A stretch of 64,000 bases of DNA from Cyanobacteria bacterium FACHB-DQ100. GTDB taxonomy: Bacteria; Cyanobacteriota; Cyanobacteriia; Leptolyngbyales; Leptolyngbyaceae. The stretch covers positions 124,001 to 188,000 of the forward strand of contig JACJNW010000039.1 of assembly GCA_014695195.1 (NCBI GenBank). Reading direction: 5' to 3'. The notes under the pieces are model-generated. The model saw nothing but the letters and a program-made list of their open reading frames with translations, did not search any database and was not told where the DNA came from. The position numbers and the translations under genes are program-made. Of this stretch, positions 26,116-34,856 are shown piece by piece (within the stretch, counting starts at the first letter, position 1; each line of letters opens with the position of its first letter).

Positions 26116-26128
26116 TCAGCAGCCTCAA

Positions 26129-26662
26129 TCATGCTAATAACTCATCCACAGAAACGCTAAATCCCTGCAATACTTTCTGAGTGGTTACAGTTTCGCCCAA
26201 CGTTTTTAGAACTTGACGGTCTGCTGTAATCACTAAAACATACTGACTTTCTGGAAACACAAGCCAGACTTCCTGACACTGAGACGCTAAGTATTCACGA
26301 ACTTTGGTAAAAACTTCTTCCGCCTCATCAGTCGGAGAAATAATTTCAGCGATCAGTAGAAAGCTGTGAGGCAGAACCTTGAAATTTCCATGTTGAGCCA
26401 CGAGCGCAGGTGAAAGGTAAGCAACATCCGGGCATCGGACTCTACCAACCGTTCGACAAGGCGTTTCCGTGTAGACTTCTCCTCCTTGCTGGCTAGATTC
26501 CTGATAGTTCCCCCAATACCGAGCGAGCCTAGCTTGAATTCGTCCTGTCTTTGCGCTCATCTCTTTCTTCTCGAATATCTGTCCGTCGATCCATTCGGCA
26601 TGGTCGATCGGGTTCTCTAAGAACACTTCGAGCGAAATTGAGGAAGCAGCGGCGATCGACAT
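26129..26662 (-). CDS. Uma2 family (DUF820) putative nuclease
   Basis: A 177-residue Uma2/DUF820 protein, a PD-(D/E)xK-fold family greatly expanded in cyanobacteria. Core residues are visible as the Asp of RCPDVAYLSP and the Glu of IAEIISPTDEAEEV. The N-terminus has the usual WIDGQIFEKKEMSAKTGRIQ. No activity has been established for most members. The gene is intact, in contrast to the broken relative at 48605-49153. Its stop lies 13 bases before the next downstream gene. Confidence 0.85.
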   Translation of the reverse strand: MSIAAASSISLEVFLENPIDHAEWIDGQIFEKKEMSAKTGRIQARLARYWGNYQESSQQGGEVYTETPCRTVGRVRCPDVAYLSPALVAQHGNFKVLPHSFLLIAEIISPTDEAEEVFTKVREYLASQCQEVWLVFPESQYVLVITADRQVLKTLGETVTTQKVLQGFSVSVDELLA

Positions 26663-26676
26663 CTTTCTTCTCCTGA

Positions 26677-27723
26677 TTAGCTAATCTCACTATCCCAGCT
26701 TGGATTGCGCTTGATCATGATTTCGCGCTTATCAAGCATCGTGATCAACGCAGGCAGATCTGGCGATGCTTTACGGGTCAGCCCTAATTCTGCAACCGCT
26801 TGATTACAAGTTTTACCCTCCGTCATGCGGTAGGCGATTTCTTCAATCTCTGCCCAGGTTAAGTCACTTTGCACAAACGCTTTAGCTATCACGTTCAGTA
26901 AACTTTCCCAACGGTTGCCCTCAGCCTTGGTCATCATCGTATGTGGAATGTTGAGGGCACGATCGAAGCAGTAGTACCAAGTCTTCGGTTGGCGCGGTAA
27001 AAGGTTTTCAACCAGGGTTTCGTGATCCGGATTGCTCACGGCGCGATCGGTTTCGGTGGAAATCACAAACATCGGCGGAGAAGCGGCAGTTCTCGATCGC
27101 TTCAACACCTCGCTGCCGATGTCGAGAAACACTCGCAGATCCGGAAACGTGAAGCCTTTGTAGCCGATCGGCTCTCCGGGTTCATCGGTCTGCCACTCAA
27201 AATAAGTGTTCAGCACTTTGACAAACAAATCGATGACTTTATTACTGCTGCTGAGATACGCCGCGAAGAGTAGAGCGCGATCGATTTGGCTGGCTTTTTC
27301 CAGTGCCAACCATGCCGCCAACGTTCCGCCGCCCGAAAGTCCACCGACCACAACTTCATTTCCGAAGCTCTGAGCATGGCGCAACCACGAGAGCGCAAAT
27401 TGCTTGTAAACCTCTGCATCTTCTGGCAACGGGGGCGGATTTTTCCCGTTCCAATCGCCTGCCCGACCATGCCCCGGCAAGCGTGGAATGATCACGTTAT
27501 AGCCTGCCTGATAAAACGCCCTGCCCATCGGCAGAAACTGATAAGGAGCCGCTGTAAACCCGTGAAAGAATAAACACACTTTCGGAGTCGGTGCAGAATG
27601 CAGCAAAAACTGCGATCGACATCCCTCATTCCGTACTGGAAGCCGATTTTCTTGCAGTCTCGTCTGTAAAGGCAGCGAATTAGCGGAAACAGAATAGCCG
27701 ATTTGGGTGAAAAAATTAGGCAT
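26677..27723 (-). CDS. Alpha/beta hydrolase with C-terminal extension
   Basis: A 348-residue alpha/beta hydrolase. The oxyanion-hole FHGFTAAP, the cap-region LPGHGRAG and the nucleophile elbow GGLSGGGT (Ser in GLSGG) are present; a late histidine in NIPHTMMTK is a candidate catalytic base. The substrate is unknown and an esterase or lipase-like role is possible. The last 60 residues, EIEEIAYRMTEGKTCNQAVAE onward, form an extra helical domain that could bind nucleic acid or a partner. It begins 14 bases upstream of the Uma2 gene on the same strand. Confidence 0.8.
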   Translation of the reverse strand: MPNFFTQIGYSVSANSLPLQTRLQENRLPVRNEGCRSQFLLHSAPTPKVCLFFHGFTAAPYQFLPMGRAFYQAGYNVIIPRLPGHGRAGDWNGKNPPPLPEDAEVYKQFALSWLRHAQSFGNEVVVGGLSGGGTLAAWLALEKASQIDRALLFAAYLSSSNKVIDLFVKVLNTYFEWQTDEPGEPIGYKGFTFPDLRVFLDIGSEVLKRSRTAASPPMFVISTETDRAVSNPDHETLVENLLPRQPKTWYYCFDRALNIPHTMMTKAEGNRWESLLNVIAKAFVQSDLTWAEIEEIAYRMTEGKTCNQAVAELGLTRKASPDLPALITMLDKREIMIKRNPSWDSEIS

Positions 27724-27764
27724 GGCAACAGACAGGCAAACGATCGATTCAAGAGTGCGCGTCT

Positions 27765-28658
27765 CTACATCATGAATTCTGAACCCACAATCATCGATCC
27801 AGTGCCTTCATCGGTGAAGATTTCGAGCAATAGCGAATGCGGCATCCGTCCATCGACAATGTGTGCCGCTTTCACCCCTTGTGCTAGCGATCGTACACAA
27901 CAATTCACCTTCGGAATCATTCCCCCCGAAACGACCCCTTCATCGATTAGTTTTCGTGCCTTCTGGATGTCGAGACGCGGAATCAGCGTAGACGGGTCTT
28001 TGTAGTCGCGCAGAATGCCTGCGGTATCGGTGAGCAAAATTAATTTCTCAGCGCCCAATGCTGCTGCAATCTCACCCGCAACCGTATCAGCATTAATGTT
28101 ATATGCTTGTCCGAATTCATCGGCTGACACACTCGAAACGACGGGAATATGACCATCTTTCACTAGCGTTTCGAGAATCTGAGGATTCACCCGTGTCACT
28201 TCTCCGACAAAGCCAATCCCTTCTTCGTCACTCGGACGCGCTTCAAACAGTCCGCCATCTTTGCCGCACAATCCTACAGCAGAACCCCCCGCTTGATTGA
28301 TCAGCGCCACAATTTCTTTGTTAACGCGACCAACTAACACCATTTCCACGACATCCATTGTGGGGGCATCGGTGACACGCAAGCCATTCTTGAACTGAGC
28401 TTCGATGCCTAATTTATCCAGCCATGAGTTGATCTCAGGCCCACCGCCATGTACCAGAATCGGACGCAGCCCCACACACGCCATAAACACTACATCGCGA
28501 ATCACTTTTTCTTTGAGGGTGCTGTCCTTCATTGCTGCACCGCCGTATTTCACCACGATCGTGCGGCCACTGAACTGCTGAATGTAGGGGAGGGCTTCGC
28601 TGAGAATACGGACACGAGTTTCTGCCGAGTTGTCGTGAGATTCGCTGGGGTTGAGCAT
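27765..28658 (-). CDS. argB: Acetylglutamate kinase
   Basis: Catalyses phosphorylation of N-acetylglutamate, the controlled step of arginine synthesis. From ATG 28658 the enzyme is 297 residues. Conserved segments include [22 protein letters not shown] and the C-terminal [10 protein letters not shown]. It has the N-terminal extension (about residues 1-20) typical of arginine-sensitive hexameric enzymes. In cyanobacteria ArgB is activated by binding PII, and this sequence fits that type, although the interaction is inferred. A frame start 7 codons upstream is less likely. Confidence 0.96.
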   Translation of the reverse strand: MLNPSESHDNSAETRVRILSEALPYIQQFSGRTIVVKYGGAAMKDSTLKEKVIRDVVFMACVGLRPILVHGGGPEINSWLDKLGIEAQFKNGLRVTDAPTMDVVEMVLVGRVNKEIVALINQAGGSAVGLCGKDGGLFEARPSDEEGIGFVGEVTRVNPQILETLVKDGHIPVVSSVSADEFGQAYNINADTVAGEIAAALGAEKLILLTDTAGILRDYKDPSTLIPRLDIQKARKLIDEGVVSGGMIPKVNCCVRSLAQGVKAAHIVDGRMPHSLLLEIFTDEGTGSMIVGSEFMM

Positions 28659-28762
28659 GGAACCAATCTTAAAGTGCAACTATTCTGATTTACGATCGCG
28701 TACTTTAACACCCGCAGATCGTGATCTAGATTACCTTTTGGTACAACTTAATCTTTTTTTGC

Positions 28763-30739
28763 TTAAAGCTGCCGCATGACTTGAGGCAAGAAGGCGGGCG
28801 GAAGTTGCGATAGGGCTTGGGTTTGTCCCTGAATTCCTTCTCGCTCATAGATAGCTTTAACGATTTGACTAAATTGCGCGATCGCACTCGATTGAAAGTC
28901 GGGATGAGTTCCCCAGCCTTGAGCGGCATAAACTTGATGCCGGAGTGCGTGGTGTAAAAACTTCGTGCGCTCTGCAAGCTCTAATTCACACTGGGTATCG
29001 ATCGCGGTTTGATAATAGGCAAGCCCGATATGGTGATGGGTGGCAGAAATGTCAAAGCTCAAAGGCGGCGCGTGATCGGTACTGGCAGCAGCAAGATATT
29101 GCACTGCACTGAGAGCTTCTTGATAGGCATCGATCGCGCACAGCAGGTAGATTGATCGCTCTTCGCTCTGCGTCGATTCTTGACTCGCAAGATGCCAGTA
29201 AGCCGTGCCGAGGTTATTTTGCGTAGCAGCATAAGCAAGCGGGGCAGCTTCAAGGGTGCGATAAATCAAAGCAACCCGATAGGCACCGATCGCTAACTGT
29301 AAAAACTCTTCTGCTTTTGCGAGTGCTTCTACCGCTTGTTCACAGCGCGATAGGTTCCAATACGCAGTGCCGAGATTGTTTTGCAGCATCGCATAATGAA
29401 GCGGTTCCTGCTCTGGTGTGTAGTAACGGAGCGCTTCGTTGTAGGCATCAACTGCAGATTGCAGATTGAGCATTGGGGATTGATGCTGCGCTAAGTTCCA
29501 AAATGCGGTGCCTAAGTTATTCTGGGTGGCAGCGTAGCGAGCGGGGTCAGTTTCAAACGATCGATACTGAATCGAAGCTTGATACGCCATGACTGCGGCT
29601 CGCAAATTCTCTTCCGGTGATTGCTGACTCGCTAGATCGCTGTACACAGAACCCAGATTATTCTGAATCATTGCGTAGGTTTGCGGCTGAATCTCCGGAC
29701 TCGTGCGATCGAGGGCAAACTGATACGCTTTCAGCGCTTTCTCCAAATTCGTAACCGCTGAACCACTGCCGCTTCGCGCTTTGATCCAGTACAAATTGGC
29801 AATGTCGTTGAGCAGGTCGGGCACTTCGTCCGATTTCATATCGACCAGCTTCAGCGCTTGCTCATAAGCGCGAATCACGATCGTTAAAGATTGAGCCGCA
29901 GGACGACTCGGATCGAGACGATCGCGATACCAGTCTCCGAGTTGGCGATACAGGGCTGCGATCGCGTCCGCAGACGATCGCGCTTGATGCAACTCTTCGA
30001 TCTGGTGCAGAATTCGCAGGGGTTCTGTATCAGGATGATTGGATTCTAGAACCTGAGCCAGTGCCGTTTGATCGTCGAGATCGATCGTCTGCATCACCGC
30101 TGCCAGCACAAAGTCTGTCAGATCAGAATCGAGCTTAAATTTGCGGTAGCCGTTCGATGTTCCGCTGGTGCTTGGCGGCGTGAGATTTTGCCCGAATGGA
30201 TCACCTTCAAACTCAAATAAACCCGTGTGCCACTGCCAGAATTCAGGTGCAGATTGTTGAATGGCTCGACACCAAGGGCGCGTGACCCACAAAACCAGAT
30301 TGAAGTCTAGCGTTGGGATTTGCTGAGCGATCGTCGAGAGCGAGTTCAAGAAGATGCGCTGAATATAAACAGATTGACGGGTTAAGCGATCGATGCCCGT
30401 CACTTGAACACTCAGCGTGCCGATTCTGGCTGCAGGCTGCTGCTGAATCTGTTCGAGAACATCAGGATTGTCTAAATTCAGCCCAAAACTGGTAAAGCAG
30501 GTCGTGCTACCGTTCTGGAGCGGGTCGGTTGTAATGTCCGCTTCAAGCTGAGCCGCAAACTGATTCCGCAGCGCGCTATCATCACAAACGGCAATCAAAA
30601 CCTGCCGACGCAGATTCAGACTCAACGCCAGCCGTAAGCGGACATAGATCTGTTGGTTCAGGGTTGATGAACCTGGAGAGATGATCTCAGTCACAGGAAT
30701 TTCTTGGGCGGAGTGACGATCGACAGCCGACATCAGCAT
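28763..30739 (-). CDS. Large TPR-repeat protein with NTPase-like N-terminus
   Basis: About 658 residues. The N-terminal 200 residues are not TPR; they contain a conserved-looking segment (LRRQVLIAVCDDSALRNQFA) and may be a degenerate nucleotide-binding or regulatory domain, without a Walker A motif. From about residue 230 there are at least six TPR units; several share YAxxQNNLGTAYWxLA (YAATQNNLGTAFWNLA, YAMLQNNLGTAYWNLS, YAATQNNLGTAYWHLA). ATG codons at 30739 and 30733 are both plausible starts. The function is unknown; TPR solenoids usually bind partner proteins. Confidence 0.75.
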   Translation of the reverse strand: MLMSAVDRHSAQEIPVTEIISPGSSTLNQQIYVRLRLALSLNLRRQVLIAVCDDSALRNQFAAQLEADITTDPLQNGSTTCFTSFGLNLDNPDVLEQIQQQPAARIGTLSVQVTGIDRLTRQSVYIQRIFLNSLSTIAQQIPTLDFNLVLWVTRPWCRAIQQSAPEFWQWHTGLFEFEGDPFGQNLTPPSTSGTSNGYRKFKLDSDLTDFVLAAVMQTIDLDDQTALAQVLESNHPDTEPLRILHQIEELHQARSSADAIAALYRQLGDWYRDRLDPSRPAAQSLTIVIRAYEQALKLVDMKSDEVPDLLNDIANLYWIKARSGSGSAVTNLEKALKAYQFALDRTSPEIQPQTYAMIQNNLGSVYSDLASQQSPEENLRAAVMAYQASIQYRSFETDPARYAATQNNLGTAFWNLAQHQSPMLNLQSAVDAYNEALRYYTPEQEPLHYAMLQNNLGTAYWNLSRCEQAVEALAKAEEFLQLAIGAYRVALIYRTLEAAPLAYAATQNNLGTAYWHLASQESTQSEERSIYLLCAIDAYQEALSAVQYLAAASTDHAPPLSFDISATHHHIGLAYYQTAIDTQCELELAERTKFLHHALRHQVYAAQGWGTHPDFQSSAIAQFSQIVKAIYEREGIQGQTQALSQLPPAFLPQVMRQL

Positions 30740-30858
30740 TATCAAAGAGCGCCTGTCAAGCGCAGTATAAACGAGATACTGATTTCTTCGTCGAGTTTGG
30801 GTGATGCTCAGGATAAAACTGAGGCGGATGCAAAGATAGAATTCCTCAAATCTTCACG

Positions 30859-30894
30859 AAAAAACCAGGTAACTCATTCGATCAAGCGACCTGG
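30859..30894 (-). terminator. Probable terminator of psb34
   Basis: On the minus strand CCAGGT and ACCTGG (plus-strand 30889-30894 and 30865-30870) form a 6-base-pair stem with an 18-base loop, followed by six T residues. It is 40 bases past the psb34 stop. Confidence 0.55.
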
Positions 30895-30933
30895 CTCATT
30901 CAGATTACTGTAACGCAAGCTTTTTCGACTGTC

Positions 30934-31104
30934 TTAGGAAACGGCGATCGCGACAGCCATCAAACCACCAATCAAAATCGCGCCGCCAATCGCCAGAAAG
31001 ATGTAGTTGCGCTTTTGGTTTTGGGTCGGCGGTTCTGCCTCGTACATCTTCGGCTCGATCGCAAAATTATTCAGCAAGCCACCCTCTTCCTTGACGTATC
31101 GCAT
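30934..31104 (-). CDS. psb34: Psb34-like photosystem II assembly protein (ssl1498 family)
   Basis: A 56-residue gene from ATG 31104 to a TAA at 30934-30936. The sequence has a polar N-terminus with EGGLLNNFAIEPKMY, then EPPTQNQKRNY, then one membrane helix (about 34-56, IFLAIGGAILIGGLMA). This layout matches the ssl1498/Psb34 family, a small light-harvesting-like protein that binds photosystem II assembly intermediates in the thylakoid. Identification rests on my memory of the family pattern and the expected length. It is single and not in an operon with a known photosystem gene here. Confidence 0.85.
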   Translation of the reverse strand: MRYVKEEGGLLNNFAIEPKMYEAEPPTQNQKRNYIFLAIGGAILIGGLMAVAIAVS

Positions 31105-31196
31105 GAGCAAATTTTCCCGTAGTGTTTTGTTAACTTTAACAAGCTGAGGGTAACTGCTCTCAATCTTAGGTATGAAAATTTAATATTTTGAGCGGC

Positions 31197-31652
31197 TCAT
31201 TCCTTCAGCGTTTTTAGCAGAGTGGTTGGACGAGCGGCTTGCACGTTGGTGTACAGGTGTGGGTAATGCACAAAAATATAGTGCTCGTATTCGTACCAGT
31301 GCATATCACTCTTTTCTTGGTTACACAGTTGACAAATCACCCACAAATTATGGAAATTCATCGATAACCAAGGATATTGAGCGCGTGGCAGTTTGTGATC
31401 GATCGTTTTGCCGCCTCTGGTATTGAATTTGCGATCGCAAATGGGACAGTACAGATCCGAGTGTTCGTGTACCCAGTCACGGCTTGCTTGAGTCGTGCCG
31501 CATTCGTAGTCGCCATTGATGTACCGCCAGTAGTCGAATTTGCAGTAATTTTCAAAATCCTGTGCAGTGAGCTTGTGATATCGCTTTTTACCTATTTTGT
31601 CTGCTTGCTTGAATAATGCTTCTAGATTTTGATCTTCCACAGCATTTCTCAC
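31197..31652 (-). CDS. HNH endonuclease family protein
   Basis: A 151-residue protein with the zinc-bound HNH core: CPICDRKFNTRGG, then TIDHKLPRAQYPW with the catalytic His, then NFHNLWVICQLCNQEKSDMH. The N-terminal 60 residues form a helical unit. The start is GTG at 31652, sharing its G with the stop of the upstream small gene (TAGTG), so translation is probably coupled. The neighbouring 68-residue gene is its only partner; no methylase is nearby. Whether it is a restriction enzyme, homing-type nuclease or repair enzyme is unknown. Confidence 0.8.
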   Translation of the reverse strand: MRNAVEDQNLEALFKQADKIGKKRYHKLTAQDFENYCKFDYWRYINGDYECGTTQASRDWVHEHSDLYCPICDRKFNTRGGKTIDHKLPRAQYPWLSMNFHNLWVICQLCNQEKSDMHWYEYEHYIFVHYPHLYTNVQAARPTTLLKTLKE

Positions 31653-31858
31653 TAGGATTTGAGAGTTTTATAGGTTTTCTGGTTTGACTTCCTGCGGGAT
31701 TTTTTTGAGAAGTCGATCGATTCAATTTCTGTATCTGGAAATTGTCGATCGATTTCGTCTGAAATTTCGTTTACGATTTCGGATAACTCTTGATTAAATG
31801 CTGCGATCTCTTGGGTGGTTTGATATTTATTGCCGATGCGATCGCACCCATCAAACAC
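31652..31858 (-). CDS. Small acidic helical protein upstream of HNH gene
   Basis: A 68-residue product from a GTG start at 31858, with helices around EIAAFNQELSEIVNEISDEI and a basic C-terminal tail (KKSRRKSNQKTYKTLKS). No homologue is recognised. Its stop codon overlaps the start of the HNH nuclease gene by one base, a coupling that suggests the two act together, for instance as partner or modulator. Its start lies a short distance downstream of the thiG terminator. Confidence 0.5.
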   Translation of the reverse strand: MFDGCDRIGNKYQTTQEIAAFNQELSEIVNEISDEIDRQFPDTEIESIDFSKKSRRKSNQKTYKTLKS

Positions 31859-31860
31859 AA

Positions 31861-31896
31861 AACCTGAGCCAAAGCACTATGTCTTCGACTCAGGTT
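31861..31896 (-). terminator. Probable terminator of thiG
   Basis: AACCTGAG (31861-31868) and CTCAGGTT (31889-31896) form an 8-base-pair stem. On the minus strand it lies 20 bases after the thiG stop and is followed by TTTTGTGTTT. Confidence 0.6.
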
Positions 31897-31915
31897 CATC
31901 TAAATCAAAAAGAAA

Positions 31916-32743
31916 TTAAGCGTTTATTCTGCCCGTCATGGGAGAACTGGCGCTCGCGTAGGCTTTCACCGGAATTCTGCCCGCTTGATATGCCAACCGT
32001 CCGGCAACCGTGGCAAGATTCATCGCCTGTGCCATTGCTGCGGGATTTGCGGCTTGTGCGATCGCGGTATTAATCAATAGCGCATCGGCTCCCATTTCCA
32101 TCGCTTGCGCCGCTTCGCTTGGTGTCCCGATTCCGGCATCGACGACCACCGGAATTTTCGCATTCTCGATAATGATTTGAATATTAGCGGTGTTGCGAAT
32201 GCCTTGACCAGAGCCGATCGGCGATCCTAACGGCATCACAGTGGCACATCCGGCTTCTTCGAGCCGCTTTGCCAAGAGTGGATCAGCATTGATGTAAGGG
32301 AGAACCGCAAAGCCTTCTTTTACCAACTGTTCAGCCGCTTCGAGAGTGCCGATCGGATCAGGCAAAAGATACTTCGTGTCGGGAATCACTTCGAGCTTGA
32401 CGAAATTATTGTCTTCTTGTCCCAAAAGCTTCGCCATTTCTCGCCCCAATCTTGCCACGCGGATTGCGTCTTCTGCGGTCTGACAGCCTGCGGTATTTGG
32501 CAACATCCAAATTTTGCTCCAGTCGATCGCTTCTGCGAGTCCTTCATGTCCCGGTGCATTCGTTTGCACTCGTCGGACTGCAACCGTGACGATTCCACAG
32601 CCACTCGCTGCAATACTCTGACGCATTTCATCAAAATTGCGATATTTTCCAGTGCCCGTCATCAGGCGAGAGTGGAATTTACGCCCCGCAATGATCAAAT
32701 CATCGTCTAAGGATTTTTCTAGGGGCTTGTCTAAAGTTTGCAT
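31916..32743 (-). CDS. thiG: Thiazole synthase
   Basis: Forms the thiazole phosphate of thiamin from 1-deoxy-D-xylulose 5-phosphate, dehydroglycine and ThiS thiocarboxylate. The 275-residue protein is a TIM barrel with [20 protein letters not shown], the active-site lysine of [15 protein letters not shown], and the phosphate-binding GSPIGSGQG and [11 protein letters not shown]. It is encoded separately from thiO, whereas many cyanobacteria fuse the two. ThiS is not in the immediate vicinity. Confidence 0.95.
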   Translation of the reverse strand: MQTLDKPLEKSLDDDLIIAGRKFHSRLMTGTGKYRNFDEMRQSIAASGCGIVTVAVRRVQTNAPGHEGLAEAIDWSKIWMLPNTAGCQTAEDAIRVARLGREMAKLLGQEDNNFVKLEVIPDTKYLLPDPIGTLEAAEQLVKEGFAVLPYINADPLLAKRLEEAGCATVMPLGSPIGSGQGIRNTANIQIIIENAKIPVVVDAGIGTPSEAAQAMEMGADALLINTAIAQAANPAAMAQAMNLATVAGRLAYQAGRIPVKAYASASSPMTGRINA

Positions 32744-32888
32744 ATCTTGTCGCCTCGATCGCGTACTGGTTGCGGATTTTCATTATGCCGAAAATCGCAC
32801 CTCCCCAACCTTGAGAAATTGCGAATTCTACGCTAATGATTTTTCTCTTGGTCGATCGCGATTTGAATGTCCTGTATGTTTTGCATTT

Positions 32889-33932
32889 CTAATTGAATCG
32901 TGACCAATGAAACGGTTGGAGCCGAGAATCATTTCCAGTAAGAACGAATTGCGCGATCGCGCTTGCTGTCACCGGAGCCATTAAGATTCCGTTGCGATAA
33001 TGTCCGGTTGCAAGCGTTAAATTTGCATACGGACTTGAACCTAGTATTGGCAGTTCATCCGGTGTCGCCGGACGAAAACCATACCAAGTTTCTTCTAGTG
33101 TAAAGTGCTGAATCGGAGGATAAAGACGAATGGCATTGGAGAGTAATTGGTGAACACCGATCGCCGTATTTCCTGGCTGAAATCCCACATTCTCGCTGGT
33201 TGCACCGATCACAATTCGTCCATCCTGGCGCGGCACAATGTAAGATTCTTCGCCGAATAGAACTTTTTGGAGCGGTAAATTTTCGGGATGGGGAACCCGC
33301 ACCGATAGCATTTGTCCTTTTCGGGGAAACACCGGAATCGGTAATAGCTCCTGTGACCAGGCTCCGGTTGCCAGAATGTAGAGATCGGCTTTCCAACTGC
33401 CTTGATTGGTTTCGAGATGCGTAATATTTGAGTCCCCCGCAAACCGCTCAACGTGAATCCCCGTTCTGACTTCAATTCCTAATTCTTGTGCCGCCATCCA
33501 CAGCACTTTTGCTAACGCCCGATTATCCACTTGAGCATCTTCGGGAAACCAGTAGCCGCCGAGGACTTCATCACTTAGATCTGGCTGATGGGTGAGTAGA
33601 GTGCTGCGATCGAGCCAATTGCCCGCTTCAGAATACTCATATCGCGGCGCTAAAATCCCGCAGGCCCAATAGCCCGCATTTAAACCCGTGAGCGATTCTA
33701 ATTTGTGAATCCAATCCGGATAAAGAGCGCGGCTCTCCAAACACAGATCCAGCATTGGACTCGGTGGAATTTCTTCAGCTTGGGGTGCAAGCATTCCGGC
33801 GGCGGCGTGAGTTGCCGCTTCTGCAAAATCGCGACACAAAACCGTAACTGCCGCGCCGCGTGACTTTAGCTCGATCGCGATCGCAACTCCGATAATTCCT
33901 CCCCCAATCACTATAATCTCACGACAATTCAT
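32889..33932 (-). CDS. thiO: Glycine oxidase ThiO
   Basis: FAD-dependent oxidase that converts glycine to the dehydroglycine needed by ThiG. From ATG 33932 the enzyme is 347 residues. The dinucleotide-binding motif is VIGGGIIGVAIA near the N-terminus; other family segments are HAAAGMLAPQAE, RKGQMLSVR and ATGHYRNGILMAP. It is upstream of thiG on the same strand with a 145-base gap. Its ATG lies 5 bases after the TAA of the upstream gene, suggesting an operon; a TTG four codons upstream is the alternative start. Confidence 0.92.
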   Translation of the reverse strand: MNCREIIVIGGGIIGVAIAIELKSRGAAVTVLCRDFAEAATHAAAGMLAPQAEEIPPSPMLDLCLESRALYPDWIHKLESLTGLNAGYWACGILAPRYEYSEAGNWLDRSTLLTHQPDLSDEVLGGYWFPEDAQVDNRALAKVLWMAAQELGIEVRTGIHVERFAGDSNITHLETNQGSWKADLYILATGAWSQELLPIPVFPRKGQMLSVRVPHPENLPLQKVLFGEESYIVPRQDGRIVIGATSENVGFQPGNTAIGVHQLLSNAIRLYPPIQHFTLEETWYGFRPATPDELPILGSSPYANLTLATGHYRNGILMAPVTASAIAQFVLTGNDSRLQPFHWSRFN

Positions 33933-33937
33933 GGACG

Positions 33938-34318
33938 TTACCAAGCGCCTTGAACTACCGGAGGTACGGGTCGAGTTGAAGCTCCCGCAGGTAAACCAGA
34001 ACCCGTACCGTTACCAGAATTGTCGGCAACATTATCTGACCCTGAACCTGGAGTATTCAGATCTCCTGTTCCCGTGCTTGGATTCAACTCTGCAACACCA
34101 ACCCGCGATGCGTTGAAATCGTTAATCGGCAAACGATCGGGCGGAGTTTGGGCAAAGGCTTGATCCTGAGCCTGATTTTGATTGAGTTGATTGTTGGAAT
34201 TTGGATTCAATTGATTATTAGATTGATTGCCAGATGAGAAAGTCGCGGCTGCTCTAGCAATCAACAACAGAGCAAGCCCGATGAGTACAGCACCGGTGAG
34301 TCTTCCATTCTGATTCAT
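33938..34318 (-). CDS. Asn/Gln-rich low-complexity membrane protein
   Basis: Not recognised. A 126-residue product with a hydrophobic N-terminus at about residues 6-26 (RLTGAVLIGLALLLIARAAA) and a long low-complexity part rich in Asn, Gln, Gly and Ser, ending in a proline-rich tail. It is probably exported or anchored and disordered. Its stop is immediately upstream of thiO on the same strand, so they may be cotranscribed, although no functional link to thiamin is evident. Confidence 0.55.
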   Translation of the reverse strand: MNQNGRLTGAVLIGLALLLIARAAATFSSGNQSNNQLNPNSNNQLNQNQAQDQAFAQTPPDRLPINDFNASRVGVAELNPSTGTGDLNTPGSGSDNVADNSGNGTGSGLPAGASTRPVPPVVQGAW

Positions 34319-34395
34319 AATCGCTATCTCATAAAGTTCTCATGTTAAAAATCCCGATCGTGCCCGGAAAATAGCCTCCCGTAAAGTGTAGCTTT

Positions 34396-34734
34396 TTACG
34401 CTTCGGGTTTCCACTCGATCGCATCGGTCTGTCCCCAAAATCCCCCATATTTCGTGACGTGAACATCTCCTAAAACGCGCACTTGGCAGGCGAGACGGCG
34501 AGATTTTTCTGGATTGTGCGGTGGGAGGGAAAGTCTCGCGTTCTCGCGCCACTCCATCTCTGAGACGGCTCCCTCAATTTCGATCGCACAAGTGCCACAA
34601 GTGCCAATCCCGCGACAGTTAATCACGGTTGCGTTACCGTTATGCAAATTAATCCCATTTCTAATCAAAACTCGACGTAAATTTTCACCGAATTCACATT
34701 CGATCGTTTTTCCCTGAGCTGTAATCTCTGGCAT
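34396..34734 (-). CDS. [2Fe-2S] ferredoxin
   Basis: A 112-residue plant-type 2Fe-2S ferredoxin domain. The cluster ligands are visible as Cys in NCRGIGTCGTCAIEI and a further Cys in RRLACQVRV. The sequence is longer than the photosynthetic ferredoxin PetF by about 15 residues and ends in a Trp-rich tail. It is therefore a distinct ferredoxin-like protein of unknown partner. It lies 77 bases upstream of the hypothetical protein at 34318 on the same strand. Confidence 0.88.
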   Translation of the reverse strand: MPEITAQGKTIECEFGENLRRVLIRNGINLHNGNATVINCRGIGTCGTCAIEIEGAVSEMEWRENARLSLPPHNPEKSRRLACQVRVLGDVHVTKYGGFWGQTDAIEWKPEA

Positions 34735-34856
34735 TCCTCAACTCTCTATCATTACGATTTACAAACAACGATCGCCGCTATTCGCTGATCTCTTTCACAA
34801 TTAAGAGACTGTCTTCATTTCCTACAATAAAGCTTTACCACAGAGTCACTCGCATC

